NCBI RefSeq assembly: GCF_024166365.1
Contig: NC_064831.1
Span: 86,006,268-86,070,267, forward strand
DNA: 64,000 bases
Source: Elephas maximus indicus
Taxonomy: Eukaryota; Chordata; Mammalia; Proboscidea; Elephantidae
Direction: 5' to 3'
The notes beneath the pieces were generated by a model that was not told the DNA's origin, searched no databases, and saw only the letters and a list, made by a program, of their open reading frames with translations. The position numbers were made by a program, and so were the translations under genes. Positions 11,753 through 22,744 of the stretch are shown in pieces (position 1 is the first letter of the stretch; each line of letters opens with the position of its first letter).

Positions 11753-12159
11753 GTCCTTTGTAATTCTAACTGAGCTTTTTTTTTTTTTTTTTTTACCCAG
11801 ATGACATAAAGCTTACATTTTCTAGCTTCTCATATCAGATTCATTATTACTTGGCTCCAGACCAACCTCTTCTTAGTTTATCTTCCCCCTTCCTTTTTTG
11901 GGCTTCAGCATCTTTGTCTTCATTCCACTGTTTCTTCAGCAAATTATGACTTCCCCTACAATTTCTTCCTGAATAATTCTGGAAGAATTAATTTTTTTTT
12001 TCTTATTTGTATTCACACAGCATTTTATATTTACGTTTTAATATATTATGTTAACAATGAATGATAACATAATAAAGTGTTTCCCTTTCAAGGGCAAAGC
12101 CTAAGGGCCTTTATATTATTTATCTTTTTAACCCCACCATTTAGGGTGGTGCCTAGGAC
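11753..12159. other. unique sequence, no gene seen
   Basis: T-tract near 11777-11794; otherwise no recognised element. Confidence 0.5.
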
Positions 12160-12330
12160 CTTGCTGTTATTAGTTGCTGTGGATCCCGACCCATGGTGAC
12201 CCCATGAATGCAGAGTAGAATTGTCCATGTGGTTTTCAAGGTTGTGATCTTTCAGAAAAGGATTGCCAGGCCTGTCTTCCAAGGCACCTCTGGGTATGTT
12301 CAAACTGCCAACTTTTTGGGTAGTAGGTGC
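12160..12330 (-). repeat. AfroSINE, older subfamily
   Basis: Antisense: TTGCTGTTATTAGTTGCTGT tail, ACCCATGGTGACCCCATGAA, GATTGCCAGGCCTGTCTTCC and AAGGCACCTCTGGGTATG. The tRNA-like head is decayed beyond about 12325. Confidence 0.85.
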
Positions 12331-13039
12331 TAAAAAGATGTGTTTCTGTATGAACTCAGTCAACATCACTGGGAATTTATGTGTATGTGAGTTTTTGTGA
12401 ATTCTAGAAACAAACCATGCGATCATAAAAGGGTTTAAATATTTATCATAAGAACTATATGTAGCATGTGACACTTAGGATAATTAGCAAAAACAATAGT
12501 TAATGGAGTTAGAAAAGTACAATTTAATAAAGTTTATTTTTTTAATAACCAAAAGACAGATTAGTGTTTCCTATCTCCTTTTTCTTATAAAATAGTTCAT
12601 AAAGACCACACAACTAAAAGACGCACTTTTTGAAGCTGACTTAATTATTGAAATCAGAAGATGAATTCTTTCTTCATACTATTAAGAAATATATGTGTGT
12701 GATGGGTATATGTTAAAAGTTTAAAATTTGAAGCATACACTGTTTTCCTCAGTTTAGGTAAAAAATCCTCATAAGGCTTTCTTTTCTTTTGTTATTATAA
12801 ACACCCGGCATTTGGCAATATATTAATTTTCTTATCATTGAATAAGCAGCCTAGCGAGAAACTCTTTCTCCGTTAATGCTTCCTCTATCTATTCATTACT
12901 GGCAACAAGAACATCACAAAACGTTCCGGACTAGCCGCCAAAAGATCTTGGCCTAGTCCATCAGCTCACTTCGTGCAGAGTCAATTAATATCTTGCTTCC
13001 TTAATCTGCTGCTCAGGTCCCCTGTTACATCTCTTCTAC
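12331..13039. other. unique AT-rich sequence, no gene seen
   Basis: No recognised element. Confidence 0.5.
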
Positions 13040-13135
13040 TTCAAGCTGAAGGTTGTTGTGAAGATAAAATAAGATAATGTGTGTTCTAGTGCTCTGAAAG
13101 TATAAAGCACTACATAATGTAAGATGTTATTGTAA
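13040..13135 (+). repeat. MIR SINE 3' fragment
   Basis: GTTGTTGTGAAGATAAAATA followed by GTATAAAGCACTACATAATG matches the MIR 3' half. Confidence 0.75.
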
Positions 13136-14025
13136 AAAGAGGGTTTAAAACTGTAGCATAAAAAGACTTGTTATAAAAATAAAATAAAAGTGACTCTAGT
13201 CATTTATTTTTATGAGGCACTTTTCTCTCTTTGGAAAAATATAATTTACTAATTCAAGAGAGAGCTATTAATTTCTAAGTCCTTCACAGCCATTAAAGCA
13301 GGGATGATGGCTTCAATTCAGTTTACAAACTGAGTGGGCATACTGCGGGGGAATGCTACTCTCAGGTTACATATAAATGGAATTAAATTAAATTAATGAA
13401 AAGAGAAGAATGGTATGTGTAGATAAACAGCTAACTCATCCCCGAAGAGGTTCAGTCAGTGTGTGAAATAAAACACCAGTTAAAATATGTTAACTTTCTC
13501 ACACATCCTGTCTACGTTTCCTCATGTTTCCTTTAAAAATATTTCTAAAATACTATTTATAAAAATAATACCTGTATGGCATCTATGACACTGTTTTGAG
13601 CAAACCATCAACAAAAGTTTAAATTAAATGGGTCATTGGAAGCGTCTGATGCCTCTACAATGACATATCTATGAAGGAACTCAATCGTTTTGCGTAGTGT
13701 TTCCAAAATTCACAGCACAAATCAGAGAAATTCAGAAAGCATCCTTGGAAAATGTTGAGAAATTGAATTCACAGCAATAAGTCCTTCTGATTAAATGGGA
13801 TTTTCTCTATATTTTGATTTTAGACTCTTATTTCCAACTGCTTTGAATTTTGCATAATTTCTAGGATATGATGGAGAACTAGAAGTGCGGGACGTAAGGA
13901 AAGCAAAGTGGTTGTCTAAAGGGCTGCAGCTATGTCTGCTTCCTTTGTAGGTTATCTGATGCAGTCCTCCCAATGATTAGTGATAATTTGCTGCTGGCAA
14001 CAAATCCCCTTGGGTTAGACAACAG
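13136..14025. other. unique sequence, no gene seen
   Basis: Includes an AT-motif-rich stretch at 13380-13450 (AAATTAAATTAATGAAAAG) that could be regulatory. Nothing firm. Confidence 0.45.
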
Positions 14026-14029
14026 GGAG

Positions 14030-14190
14030 GTCTCTGATCTGTGACTCAGTTTCCTCATGGGCACAATGGACACAATGATACTTAATTTTCAAGATCACTG
14101 TAATACTTGAAATAAATGTTTGTAAACCATTTTTGTGCAATGCTTTAAAAAGAGTAAGTTTTAAAAATTGTAGCTATTACTGCTTTGTCA
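14030..14190 (+). repeat. MIR SINE
   Basis: Sense MIR 3' half: GACTCAGTTTCCTCATGGGC, then ATAAATGTTTGTAAACC and TTGTAGCTATTACTG. Confidence 0.85.
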
Positions 14191-14311
14191 TAATGTGTAA
14201 ATATATGCTAAATAACAGATTCTAAGGTGGTGCTCATGGCATGCCATAGGACCCTCTATAGAGAAGTATCTTTGTCAATGTTTTTATCAATAACTTGTAA
14301 AAAGGTAAGAC

Positions 14312-14786
14312 TTATTATGGACTGAATTGTGTCCCCCAAAAGAATATGTTGAAGTAATAACTCCTAAAAAAAAAAAAAAAAAAAAAAAAAAAACTAGTAC
14401 CTGTGAAATGACCTTGTTTGGAAATAAGGCCCTTTAAGATAGTATCAGTAAAGTTAGCATGGAGTCATATGAGTGTAGGGTGAGTTCTAACCCAATGTGA
14501 GAGGCCTCCTTATAAAAGAGAAAAGACATAGAGAGACAGATGAGGAAAGATGGCCATGTGAGATGGGGCCATGCTGCAGCTGCAAACCAAGGAATGTCTG
14601 GAGCTAGCAGAGGCCAGGAGGGAAGAGAAAGGATACTCTCCTTGAACTTTTAGAGAGAACATGGCCCTGCCAATACTCTGAATTTGGACTACTAACCTCC
14701 AGAATTATGAGACAACACATTTATGTTCGTCTAGGCTATCCAGCTTGTGCTATTTTGTTATGGTAGTCCTGGGAAACTAACACAGG
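14312..14786 (+). repeat. MaLR (MLT1-type) solo LTR interrupted by A28
   Basis: A decayed TG-type start leads into ATTATGGACTGAATTGTGTC, then AATATGTTGAAG, GACCTTGTTTGGAAATAAGG, CCAGAATTATGAGACAACAC and GGGAAACTAACACAGG, the standard order of this placental ERVL-MaLR LTR. A pure run of 28 A at 14366-14393 splits it where the family reads straight through. It is an LTR only, with no viral genes. Confidence 0.8.
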
Positions 14787-15089
14787 ACATAATACAGTAT
14801 TGTATTTATAATAGTCACTCTCTACTTAGAGCCGATTGAACAAAACTAAGAGAATTTTGTGTACTTCTGTGTACCAGTTTTTTGGAGGAAAATAAACAAA
14901 CTATAATATATATATTTTTTAAAGTAGAAAGAACATTAGTAACTACTGCCATTTATTATGAATCAAACCTGTGCTAAGGTTTTGTACTGATTATTTCATT
15001 AACCCCTCACATCATCCCAATGTGATAGTTACCATTTTTACTATAAGCTTAGAGAGTTAAGTTTAACATTCTCACAATCATATAGTTAG

Positions 15090-15617
15090 TGTCTTAGCCA
15101 TCTAGTTCTGCTATAACAGAAATACTACAAGTGGATAGCTTTAACGAAGAGAAATTTATTATCTCACAGTCTAGTATGCTAGAAGTTCAAATTCAGGGAG
15201 TCATCTCCAGGGGATGGCTTTCTCTGTCAGCTCTGGGAGAAGGTCCTTGCCTTCAGTCTTCCCCAGCTGAGGAACTTCTCAGTGCAGGAACCCCAGGCCC
15301 AAAGGATGTGCTATTCTCCTGGCTTTTGTTTCTTGGTGGTATGAGGTACCCATATCTGGCTGCTCACATCTTTCTTTTATACCTCAAAATAGATTGGCTT
15401 GAGGCACAACCTAATATTGTGGATTGAGTCATGCCTCACTAACATAACTACCCTAATCCTGCCTCATTAACACTACAGAGGTAGGATCCACAACACATAG
15501 GAAAATCACATCAGATGGCAAAATGGTAGACAATCACACAATACTGGGAACTGTGGACTAGCCAAATCAACACTTTTTTTTTTTTCTTTTTGAGGGGACA
15601 CAATTCAATCCATAACA
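15090..15617 (-). repeat. MaLR-like solo LTR with 5-bp target duplication
   Basis: Plus strand runs from TGTCTTAGCCATCTAGTTCT to TTCAATCCATAACA. The reverse complement thus has TG...CA ends and an AATAAATTTCTC-type polyadenylation region. The 5-bp duplication GTTAG is present at 15085-15089 and 15618-15622, as expected for an ERVL-class integrase. No internal viral sequence is present, so it is a solo LTR left by recombination. Confidence 0.85.
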
Positions 15618-15739
15618 GTTAGCAACTGCTAAGAAGAGGTTTTAACAAGAAAGTCTAAACCAGAGATGATATTGACAGTTCCCAGGCATATTTCTTCTTA
15701 TGCTATAGTATGGTATAATACAGAGACCAATTTATGGCA

Positions 15740-15870
15740 GATAGTTAAGGAACTAGTGGTCATTTAGCCTGGGATAGAGAAAATTCAGGGGAAAACTTGA
15801 CAAACACCATCACATATGTGAAGGTGTGTTAAGATCCATGGGAAGAAAGTGCAGTTGGATTTCTACTAAC
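15740..15870 (+). repeat. possible CR1/L3 LINE fragment
   Basis: GTCATTTAGCCTGGGATAGA, AAATTCAGGGGAAAACTTGA and ATATGTGAAGGTG resemble the 3' region of the old CR1-like L3 LINE. Weak. Confidence 0.4.
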
Positions 15871-15898
15871 AATAAGGTGGTCAGTCACAAGGCTCACT

Positions 15899-16413
15899 GT
15901 CTTAGTCATCTAGTGCTGCTATATCAGAAATTCACAAGTGGATGGCTTTAACAAAGAGAAATTTATTTTCTCACAGTCTAGTAGGCTACAAGTCCAAATT
16001 GAAAGCATCAGCTCCAGGGGAAAGCTTTCTGTCTCTGTTGGCTCTGGAGGAAGGTCCTTGTCCTCAAACTTGTCCTGGTTGAGGAGTTTCCCAGATGAAG
16101 GAACCCCAGGTCCAAAGGATGCACTTTGCTCCCAGTGCTGTTTTCCTGGTGGTATGAGATCCCCAACTCTCTGCTTGCTTCCCTTTCCTTTTATCTCTTG
16201 TAAGAAAAGGTGGTGCAGGCCATACCCCAGGGAAACTCTCTTTTACATTGATTGGATCAAGGATGTGACCTTAGGAAAGGTGTTACAATCCCACCCTAAT
16301 TCTCTTTAACATAAAATTACAATCACAAAATGGAGGTCAACCACACAATACTGGGAATCATGGCCTAACCAAGTTGACACATATTTTGGGGGGACACAGT
16401 TCAATCCATGACC
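15899..16413 (-). repeat. MaLR-like solo LTR, second copy
   Basis: Same family and orientation as 15090-15617: TGTCTTAGTCATCTAGTGCT on the left, CAGTTCAATCCATGAC on the right. Likely 5-bp duplication CTCAC/CTCAT at 15894-15898 and 16414-16418. Different flanking duplications argue for two independent insertions rather than the two LTRs of one provirus. Confidence 0.82.
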
Positions 16414-16422
16414 CTCATACAC

Positions 16423-16475
16423 ACACACATACACATAGAAGGGGGAGGAGAGAGTGAGAAAGAGAGAGAGAGAAA
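16423..16475. repeat. AC and AG microsatellites
   Basis: ACACACACATACACAT followed by GAGAGAGTGAGAAAGAGAGA. Confidence 0.9.
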
Positions 16476-16574
16476 GATGCCATGAGGGGATTTAGCACCA
16501 GAACTCAACATAACTTAAGAGACTATCAGTTTGTGTTTTCACATCAAAAAAGATGCACAATGCATTCTAACTTT

Positions 16575-16705
16575 GGGATATTGGTCAAGTGAGTTAAAAT
16601 CCTTAAACCAAGTTTCTTCCTCTAAAATGGGAATAAACTACCATTTGTCTGAAATCATGCACACAAAATGCCAAGAAAATTGTGAAATGTTCAATAAGTA
16701 TTGAT
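16575..16705 (+). repeat. MIR SINE fragment
   Basis: ATTGGTCAAGTGAGTTAAAA, GTTTCTTCCTCTAAAATGGG and TTCAATAAGTATTG are in MIR order. Confidence 0.75.
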
Positions 16706-16920
16706 CCAACAGAAATGCTTGGAGTAGAAAGTCCGTAACAAGTGGGACTTTATTTGGTGCCTCAGAAACAATGATAGAGTATCTTACTTCATTAAAATTA
16801 ACTTAGCTAAGCTTGAAGAATGTACAATTTTTATTCTCCTCACTGCATGGAGGTCAGAGATGTTGTACCACTGTGACAGACATTCTGAAGATAATGGATG
16901 GTTCTGATGCTTCTGGAATA

Positions 16921-17083
16921 CCAAAACCAAACCCGTTGCTGTCGAGTCAATTCCGACTCATAGTGACCCTACAGGAAAGAGTAGAACTGCCTCATAAGGG
17001 TTTCCAAGGAGCGGCTGGTAGATTTGAACTGTTGACCTTTTGGTTAACAGCCAAACACTTCACCACTTCGCCACCAGGACCCC
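16921..17083 (-). repeat. AfroSINE
   Basis: Antisense short form from CCAAAACCAAACCCGTTGCT to GCCACCAGGACCCC. Flanking CTTCTGGAATA / CTTTTGGAATA is a probable target duplication with one mismatch. Confidence 0.95.
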
Positions 17084-17099
17084 TTTTGGAATAATCCTG

Positions 17100-17628
17100 T
17101 GTTTACTGTAGTGTGTTTAGATATAGTAAAACGTTCTGTTGATGACATGATGTGTTGATGACCATGTATTTATTACATACTGACATTACTCTCAGGTTTT
17201 GCCAGGAAATCAGGGGTTTTTAAGTCCTCCTTGTCTTTTCTGAAGATAAACTTGATTTCTTGAAGTGGATATTTTTTGCCTAACTTTTGTGTAATTTGTT
17301 TCTTGTATCTACTGAAAACAGTTTCTGAGCAAAAGTAGCTATTTAGTCTTAGAAGCAGAAGCAATTTTAAAAAATCATGAGTGTGTAAAACTTTCCATTT
17401 GAAACAACTTCATATAATCTTCTTTGTCCATGTCTCTTTTTATTCCTAATATCTTTGATTAAAGACATTTAAACATCTCTCTTTAGTACAAATATTCAGT
17501 TCATGCCAACAGGAAAGTCAGTCTCAATTACTCAGGACATAATTATGTTCTCCAGAATGTTTAGATTTAGCCTGAATAAAATTAATAAATGTAGTGATTT
17601 TTTTTTTTTAAATATCGTAATATGTATG
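17100..17628. other. unique AT-rich sequence, no gene seen
   Basis: No recognised element. Confidence 0.5.
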
Positions 17629-17798
17629 AAGTCCTGGTGGTGCAGCGATTAAGAACTCAGCTGCTAACCTTATGGTTGGCAGTTTGAATCCACCAGCCTC
17701 TTCTTAAAACCTTATGGGGCAGTTCTAGTCTGCCCTATAGGGTTGCTTTGAGTCAGAATTGACTCAACGGCAATGGGTTTGTTTTTTTGTTTTCTTTT
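17629..17798 (+). repeat. AfroSINE
   Basis: GAAGTCCTGGTGGTGCAGCG through AACCTTATGGGGCAGTTCTA to CTCAACGGCAATGGGTTTG and a T-rich tail. Confidence 0.95.
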
Positions 17799-18755
17799 AA
17801 TAATTTCTATATTTTGGGGTTTTTAAAAATAAACTATTTTAACTTTTTCTGTTTTATTCAATTTAATGTTCTGGCTTTTCCACTCAATTGTTTAAGACAC
17901 ATATAGATAGCAACGACAGAAAAAAAAATTGTGGAATAAGGAATTCCAAAATCCTTTCCTAAATAAAAGCAACTTAAAATCCAGGCAAAAACTACCAGAA
18001 ACAACTTTTTTGGAACTCTGCAAAGTAACCAGAAGCTTGCTACAACCAGGTGAGTACTTAATCAAGAAAACTGCCTTAATCTCTGTAAGAACAGAGAGCT
18101 TTGTGACATTTTAATTTACCTTTGTCCTCTCTCCCTCCCCCATTCAGTGGCCACCTTGAAGATAACTACCTATATTCCTAGTACAGCTGTTAGTACCAGA
18201 AGGGAAAGAATAATTCTCATTTGCAAATAATTGTGGTTATTTGTTTTGACCTCTCTGGTGACTCCCTGGAAGAGTAGCTCAAATAACTTGTCTTCATCTC
18301 ACCTAACTTGGAACTCTCTCAGTGCTGAGGTAGTCACTCGGGGTCTTTGGTGAAAACACATACAAGCAAATGTATTAGTCATGTCTGCCTAGGGCAATGG
18401 ATAAAAGTTGGAGTAAATAATAGATTAACAAAAAAGTTGGAAGTAAAACCTGGGAAATAAGTTGCTTTAGGAGATGAAATTCAGAGAGTTCTCATGTATT
18501 TCTGGAGATTCAGAAGGCTATGCATATGCCTACACTGGTTAGCAAGCTCAAGAAAGCCTTGAGAAGGCCCTAAGTTCTCATCTCTAACTAACATTTGGGC
18601 TTTGTACAAGTAGAAAGTGAAGGCTAAGGTAGAGTTGTAAACTACCTGCTAAGTGTTGAAGGCCTTCTCCAACACACACAAACAGGTCATTCACAAAGCT
18701 GGGGAGCTTTTTTTGGTTCCAGACATTAAAGCAATTTTCTGCCCAATCACTAGTT
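17799..18755. other. unique sequence, no gene seen
   Basis: No confidently recognised element. Confidence 0.45.
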
Positions 18756-18759
18756 GGAC

Positions 18760-18950
18760 ACTGTTGTTGTGTGACATCAAGTCAATTCCAACTCATAGTA
18801 ACCCTGTATGAGAAAGTAGAACTTTCCTATAGGGTTTCCTAGGCTGTCATTTTTACCAGATCTCTTCTCACTTGGAGCCACCGAGTGGGTTTGAACTGTC
18901 CACCTTCTGGTTAGCAGCCAAGCTCTTAACCATTGCACCACCAGGGATCC
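18760..18950 (-). repeat. AfroSINE, long form
   Basis: Antisense: CTGTTGTTGTGTGACATCAA tail (AAC-repeat type), TTTCCTAGGCTGTCATTTTT, GAGCCACCGAGTGGGTTTGA and CACCACCAGGGATCC head end. Confidence 0.93.
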
Positions 18951-18954
18951 TTAG

Positions 18955-19580
18955 CTAACCACTAAATTAGCAAAACAGACTTCAGTGACCATAAACAACA
19001 AAGAATGCAAATTTGACAAAATTAGTTCAAAAAGACTCACCAAAAAATGAATTACAATAACTACAACAAGCAGCAACAACAAACTGCAGGAGAGGATGAG
19101 AAAATGAGAGCTGCCACATTTTAATAGTCAAAATGTCTAGCTTTCCACAAAAAATTGTGAGGTATGCAAAGAAATAAAAAAGTATGGTCCAAACACAGGG
19201 AAAAAGACAATCCATAGAAATTGTCTCTCAGGAAGCCCAGGTATTGAACTCACCAGACAGACTTTAAATCAGCTATTTTAGATACACTCAATGAGCTTAT
19301 ATATACCATGTCCAAAGAATTCAAGGAAACCATGAGAATGATGTCTCATCAAATAGAGAATATTGATAGAGACAGAAATTATAAAAAGAACCAATTAGAA
19401 ATTCTGTAGTTGAAAAATACAATAACTCAAATAAAATATTCACTGGAGAGGCACAACAGAAGATCTGAACTGACAGAAGGAAGAATTGGCAAGTTTAAAG
19501 AGAAGTCAGTTGAGATGATTCATTCAGTCTGAGGAACAGAAAGAAAAAAATACAGAATAATGGAGCTGAAAATTGAAGGA
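18955..19580 (+). repeat. old L1 fragment: 5'UTR/ORF1 region
   Basis: Order of motifs is that of mammalian L1M ORF1 and its leader: GGTCCAAACACAGGGAAAAA, GCCCAGGTATTGAACTCACC, GACTTTAAATCAGCTATTTT, AAATAGAGAATATTGATAG, AAATTCTGTAGTTGAAAAAT and GTCTGAGGAACAGAAAGAAA. The coiled-coil coding part carries stop codons and is dead. Confidence 0.78.
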
Positions 19581-19589
19581 AGAGTAGAG

Positions 19590-20700
19590 ATTAACTATGT
19601 GAGGGGAGATGAGACAAGAGTTCCACGCAGAGCATGTGCAAATGCTCTGTGGCAGTGCAAAGCATGATATTTGAGGAGCTATAAGCAGGCCAGTGTGGCT
19701 AGAGATGATGCAGAAAGAGTGAAAATGGCATCATATAGGCCTAAGATTTGGCAGAGATCAGATTACATAGGCTTGAAGACCCTGTTAAGAATTTTTGTTT
19801 TTATTACAAGATAAACAGAAAATACTGAGGTGTTTTAAGCTAATGGAGAGGACTTGATAATCTGTTTTGGATTTTTATACAATGACTACATTGTGGGGAA
19901 GGAGTGCAAGAAAGATAAGTGAGTCCAAATGAGAGTCTATTACATAAGTTGCAGGAATCGAGGCAAAAAATGATTGTAGCTTGCAATGGTGACAGGAAAG
20001 ATGAAGAAATGTAGGTAGGATTAACATAATGTAAGACATAAAATCTAAAGAAAGTGGTAAAAAAAGGGATAAGGAAGTGCTAAGTTTTCTGACTTGCACA
20101 ACTTGAAGAATGTCAGTTACCTTCACTATGATGGGAAGCTCTAAAAGTTAATCAGGTTGGAAATGTTGAATTTAAGGTGCTTCAGAGACATTTGAAGAGA
20201 GCTTGTTAAGAAGATGGCACTCAGACGAGAGGGCTAGTCTAGAAAAGAACTTAAGGGTCTCCAGCACATGGATGGAACTGACAATCTGGAGAGAAGCTAA
20301 GGTGGTCTGGTGGATATGGTTGTGGTGGTCAAGTTGGATTCATAAAAAGAGGGCCTATAACTGAGCCATTGGGAAAGAAGACTTTTAATGGCTGCTAGAG
20401 GGGGGCAAGCCTACAAAGCAGTCAGCCTTGTAAGAGCGAGATGTTGATATTACAGTGTCATCAAAACCAAGGGAAAACACTATTTCAAGCCCAAAGAGGA
20501 CAAGAACATCAGATGTTGCTTGGAGAGTCAGTAATTTGAAAAGTAAAAATTAACTTTTGTTGTTAGTAAAATGGAGGTCTTTGGTTACTTTTGTGAAAGT
20601 CTTTTGGAGGAACAGTAGTGACAGGAGCCTAAATAAACATTAGGCATCTAAATTAATCCGTGGAGAGCAGGTAGTTTTAATACAAAGTATTCCAGCATGA
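19590..20700 (+). repeat. old mammalian interspersed repeat, family not named, long copy
   Basis: Reads in order: CATATAGGCCTAAGATTTGG, TTTTTGTTTTTATTACAAG, TGGAGAGGACTTGATAATCT, GTGACAGGAAAGATGAAG, GTTGAATTTAAGGTGCTTC, AGAAGATGGCACTCAGACGA and GAACTGACAATCTGGAGAG. It is the same family as 10330-10590. It has no usable ORF. Confidence 0.55.
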
Positions 20701-20952
20701 AAACTCTCTTTTCAATGCAGTAAGCCTAAATGAGTTCATCTTCACCCCACAGCAGGTTTAAAGATTTCAAGTACAAGCACAGACAAGCATGGATGTATTT
20801 TGAGCCAGCATCACGTGTGAAGTGCACAGGAAGCTTCCAAGAATTGTCTTAATTTCACTCCAGTCGGGAGTGGGATGAGGAGATACGCTAGTATCAAGTG
20901 GGGTATGCCTATAAGTGACAAAGCCATATAGGTGGATATGTAGTCAATACAA

Positions 20953-21153
20953 AGAGCCCTGGTGGCGCATGGGTTAAGCACTTGACTGCTAACTGAAATG
21001 TTTACTATTTGAAATCACCAGTTGTTCTATGGGAAAAAGGTGACAGTCTGCTTCCATAAAGATTTGCCCCCTTGGAAATTCTATTCTACTCTGCCCTGTA
21101 GACTCAATATGAGTCAAATTCGACTCGATGACAATGGATTTTTTTTTTTTTTT
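20953..21153 (+). repeat. AfroSINE, long form
   Basis: AAGAGCCCTGGTGGCGCATG, long-form insert (AAAGGTGACAGTCTGCTTCC) and CGACTCGATGACAATGG plus T15. TAGTCAA before and TAGTCAAA after suggest a short target duplication. Confidence 0.94.
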
Positions 21154-21380
21154 ATAGTCAAAGCAGGCAAATAAATACAGAGCTAGGTGTCAGTGCAGGT
21201 AAAGAAGAGAGTCAAGAAGAGAGATTTTTAAGTTAAAAAGCGAATGAGCATGGCTTTCTGCACAAAGTTACTACTAACAAGTGTTGATAAACAACTAATA
21301 TATATGGAAGGCCTCGATCCAGGTATGTTCATAAATTTCAGATACTATAAGGTATTTTTTGAAGGTGTATTTCTGTTATT

Positions 21381-22295
21381 TTTTTTAATTTTTATTTTGC
21401 TTTAAATGAGAGTTTACAAATCAAGTCAGTCTCTCATACAAAAATTTATACACACTTTTTTTTTGCTATATACTCCTAATTGCTCTCCCCCTAATGAGAC
21501 ATCCTGCACCCTCCCTCTACTCTCTCTTTTCATGTCCATTCTACCAGCTCCTGACCACCCATTGTCCTCTCATTTCCCCTCCAGATAGGAGATGCCAACA
21601 TAGTCTCAAGTGTCTACTTGATCAAAGAAGCTCATTCTTCACCAGCATCTTTTTCTATCCCATTGTCCAGTCTATTCCCTGTTTGAAGAGTTGGCTTTGG
21701 GAATGGTTCCTGTCCTGGGCCAACAGAAGGTCTGGGGGGCCATGACCACCAGGGCCCTTCTAGTCTCAGTCAGACCATTAAGTCTGGTCTTTTTTACAAG
21801 AATTTGGGGTCTGCATCCCACTGCTCTCTTGCTCCCTCAGGGGTTCTCTGTTATGTTCCCTGTCGGGGTAGTCATTGGTTGTAGCGGGGCACCATCTAGT
21901 TCTTCTGGTCTCAGGCTGATGTAGTCTCTGGTTTACTTAGGTTTTGCTGAGAGCACCGTTCTTCTCTGGTTCCAGGGGTGTGAGTAGGCTGTGTGGCTGG
22001 CTGCTTCTCCCTGAAGAAAATGGCCAAATGCTAGTATCAGCCCGCCACAGCCGCTCCTGGGAATGGTGCCTGATGGATCCCGGCAATTCAGGTCTGGTAA
22101 CTCCTCTCTGCTTCTGAACCGTCTCTTCCTCCCCCTGCTGCTCAGTTCATTTTCTGACTTTGCCTTTGATGTTCAGGGTTCCTAGCTTGCCATAAATATA
22201 CTCATTTCACTTTTTTTTTTTTTTTTGAGTGTTTGTTGTAAGAAATAAACACTCGCTGGAAACATCTGTCTATTCTGCCATCTTGGCCCTGCCTC
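21381..22295 (-). mobile_element. short L1: 5' end joined to 3'UTR, no ORFs, with target duplications
   Basis: On the minus strand it begins GAGGCAGGGCCAAGATGGCA, the standard mammalian L1 5' terminus with its AAGATGGC YY1-type site, and runs about 355 bp as 5'UTR. At about 21936/21937 it passes directly into the same 3'UTR seen at 56720-57240. It ends in a decayed AATAAA and A-rich tail at 21381-21400. Near-identical 13-bp duplications TATTTCTGTTATT (21368-21380) and TATTTCTCTTATT (22296-22308) bracket it, so this is one completed retrotransposition. Both termini are present, yet the roughly 5 kb of ORF1/ORF2 is absent. It is either a copy of a spliced L1 RNA or of an internally deleted master. 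Confidence 0.85.
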
Positions 22296-22629
22296 TATTT
22301 CTCTTATTTTTTACCCCTTTCTATCTCCCCTGTCAAAGCCAGCCATTGTGTGTGTTCTCTGGTCTCTGGGAGCTTGGCATATTCCTTATGAGAAGGAGAT
22401 TTGAAAGTAATTGGAAACCTACTAAAACAATGACACTAAATATTATGCAATTTGGTGTAATTTTTATATTAACTGGAACTTCAAAGGCCAGGAGGGAGGA
22501 GGAGTTTAAAGATAATTAATAGAGCATCAGGTCAATGTTCTTCCGCATTTATCCTTTAGAATCACTGGGGAGCTTTTTTTTCTTTCTGTATTTCTTTTTT
22601 TTTTTTTTTTTAAGTAATCACTACAGTTT

Positions 22630-22740
22630 ATTATGAGGTTAGTGGTGGTTCAAAGGCAGAATTTTTGTCTTCAGTACGGGAGACTCGGGTTCAATTTCTG
22701 GCCAATACACCTCATGTGAAGCCACTACCCGTCTATCTCT
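22630..22740 (+). repeat. tRNA-Gly-derived SINE, head only
   Basis: GTGGTTCAAAGGCAGAATTT, ACGGGAGACTCGGGTTCAAT and TTCTGGCCAATACACCTCAT parallel tRNA-Gly (A-box, anticodon arm, B-box). They also parallel the better copy at 34807-35083. Body and tail are absent; L1 sequence follows directly. Confidence 0.65.
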
Positions 22741-22744
22741 TCTA

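Noticed and set aside
15090-16413. one provirus with two LTRs
   Set aside because: Each LTR has its own 5-bp target duplication and the 280 bp between them has no retroviral genes or primer-binding site that I can see.
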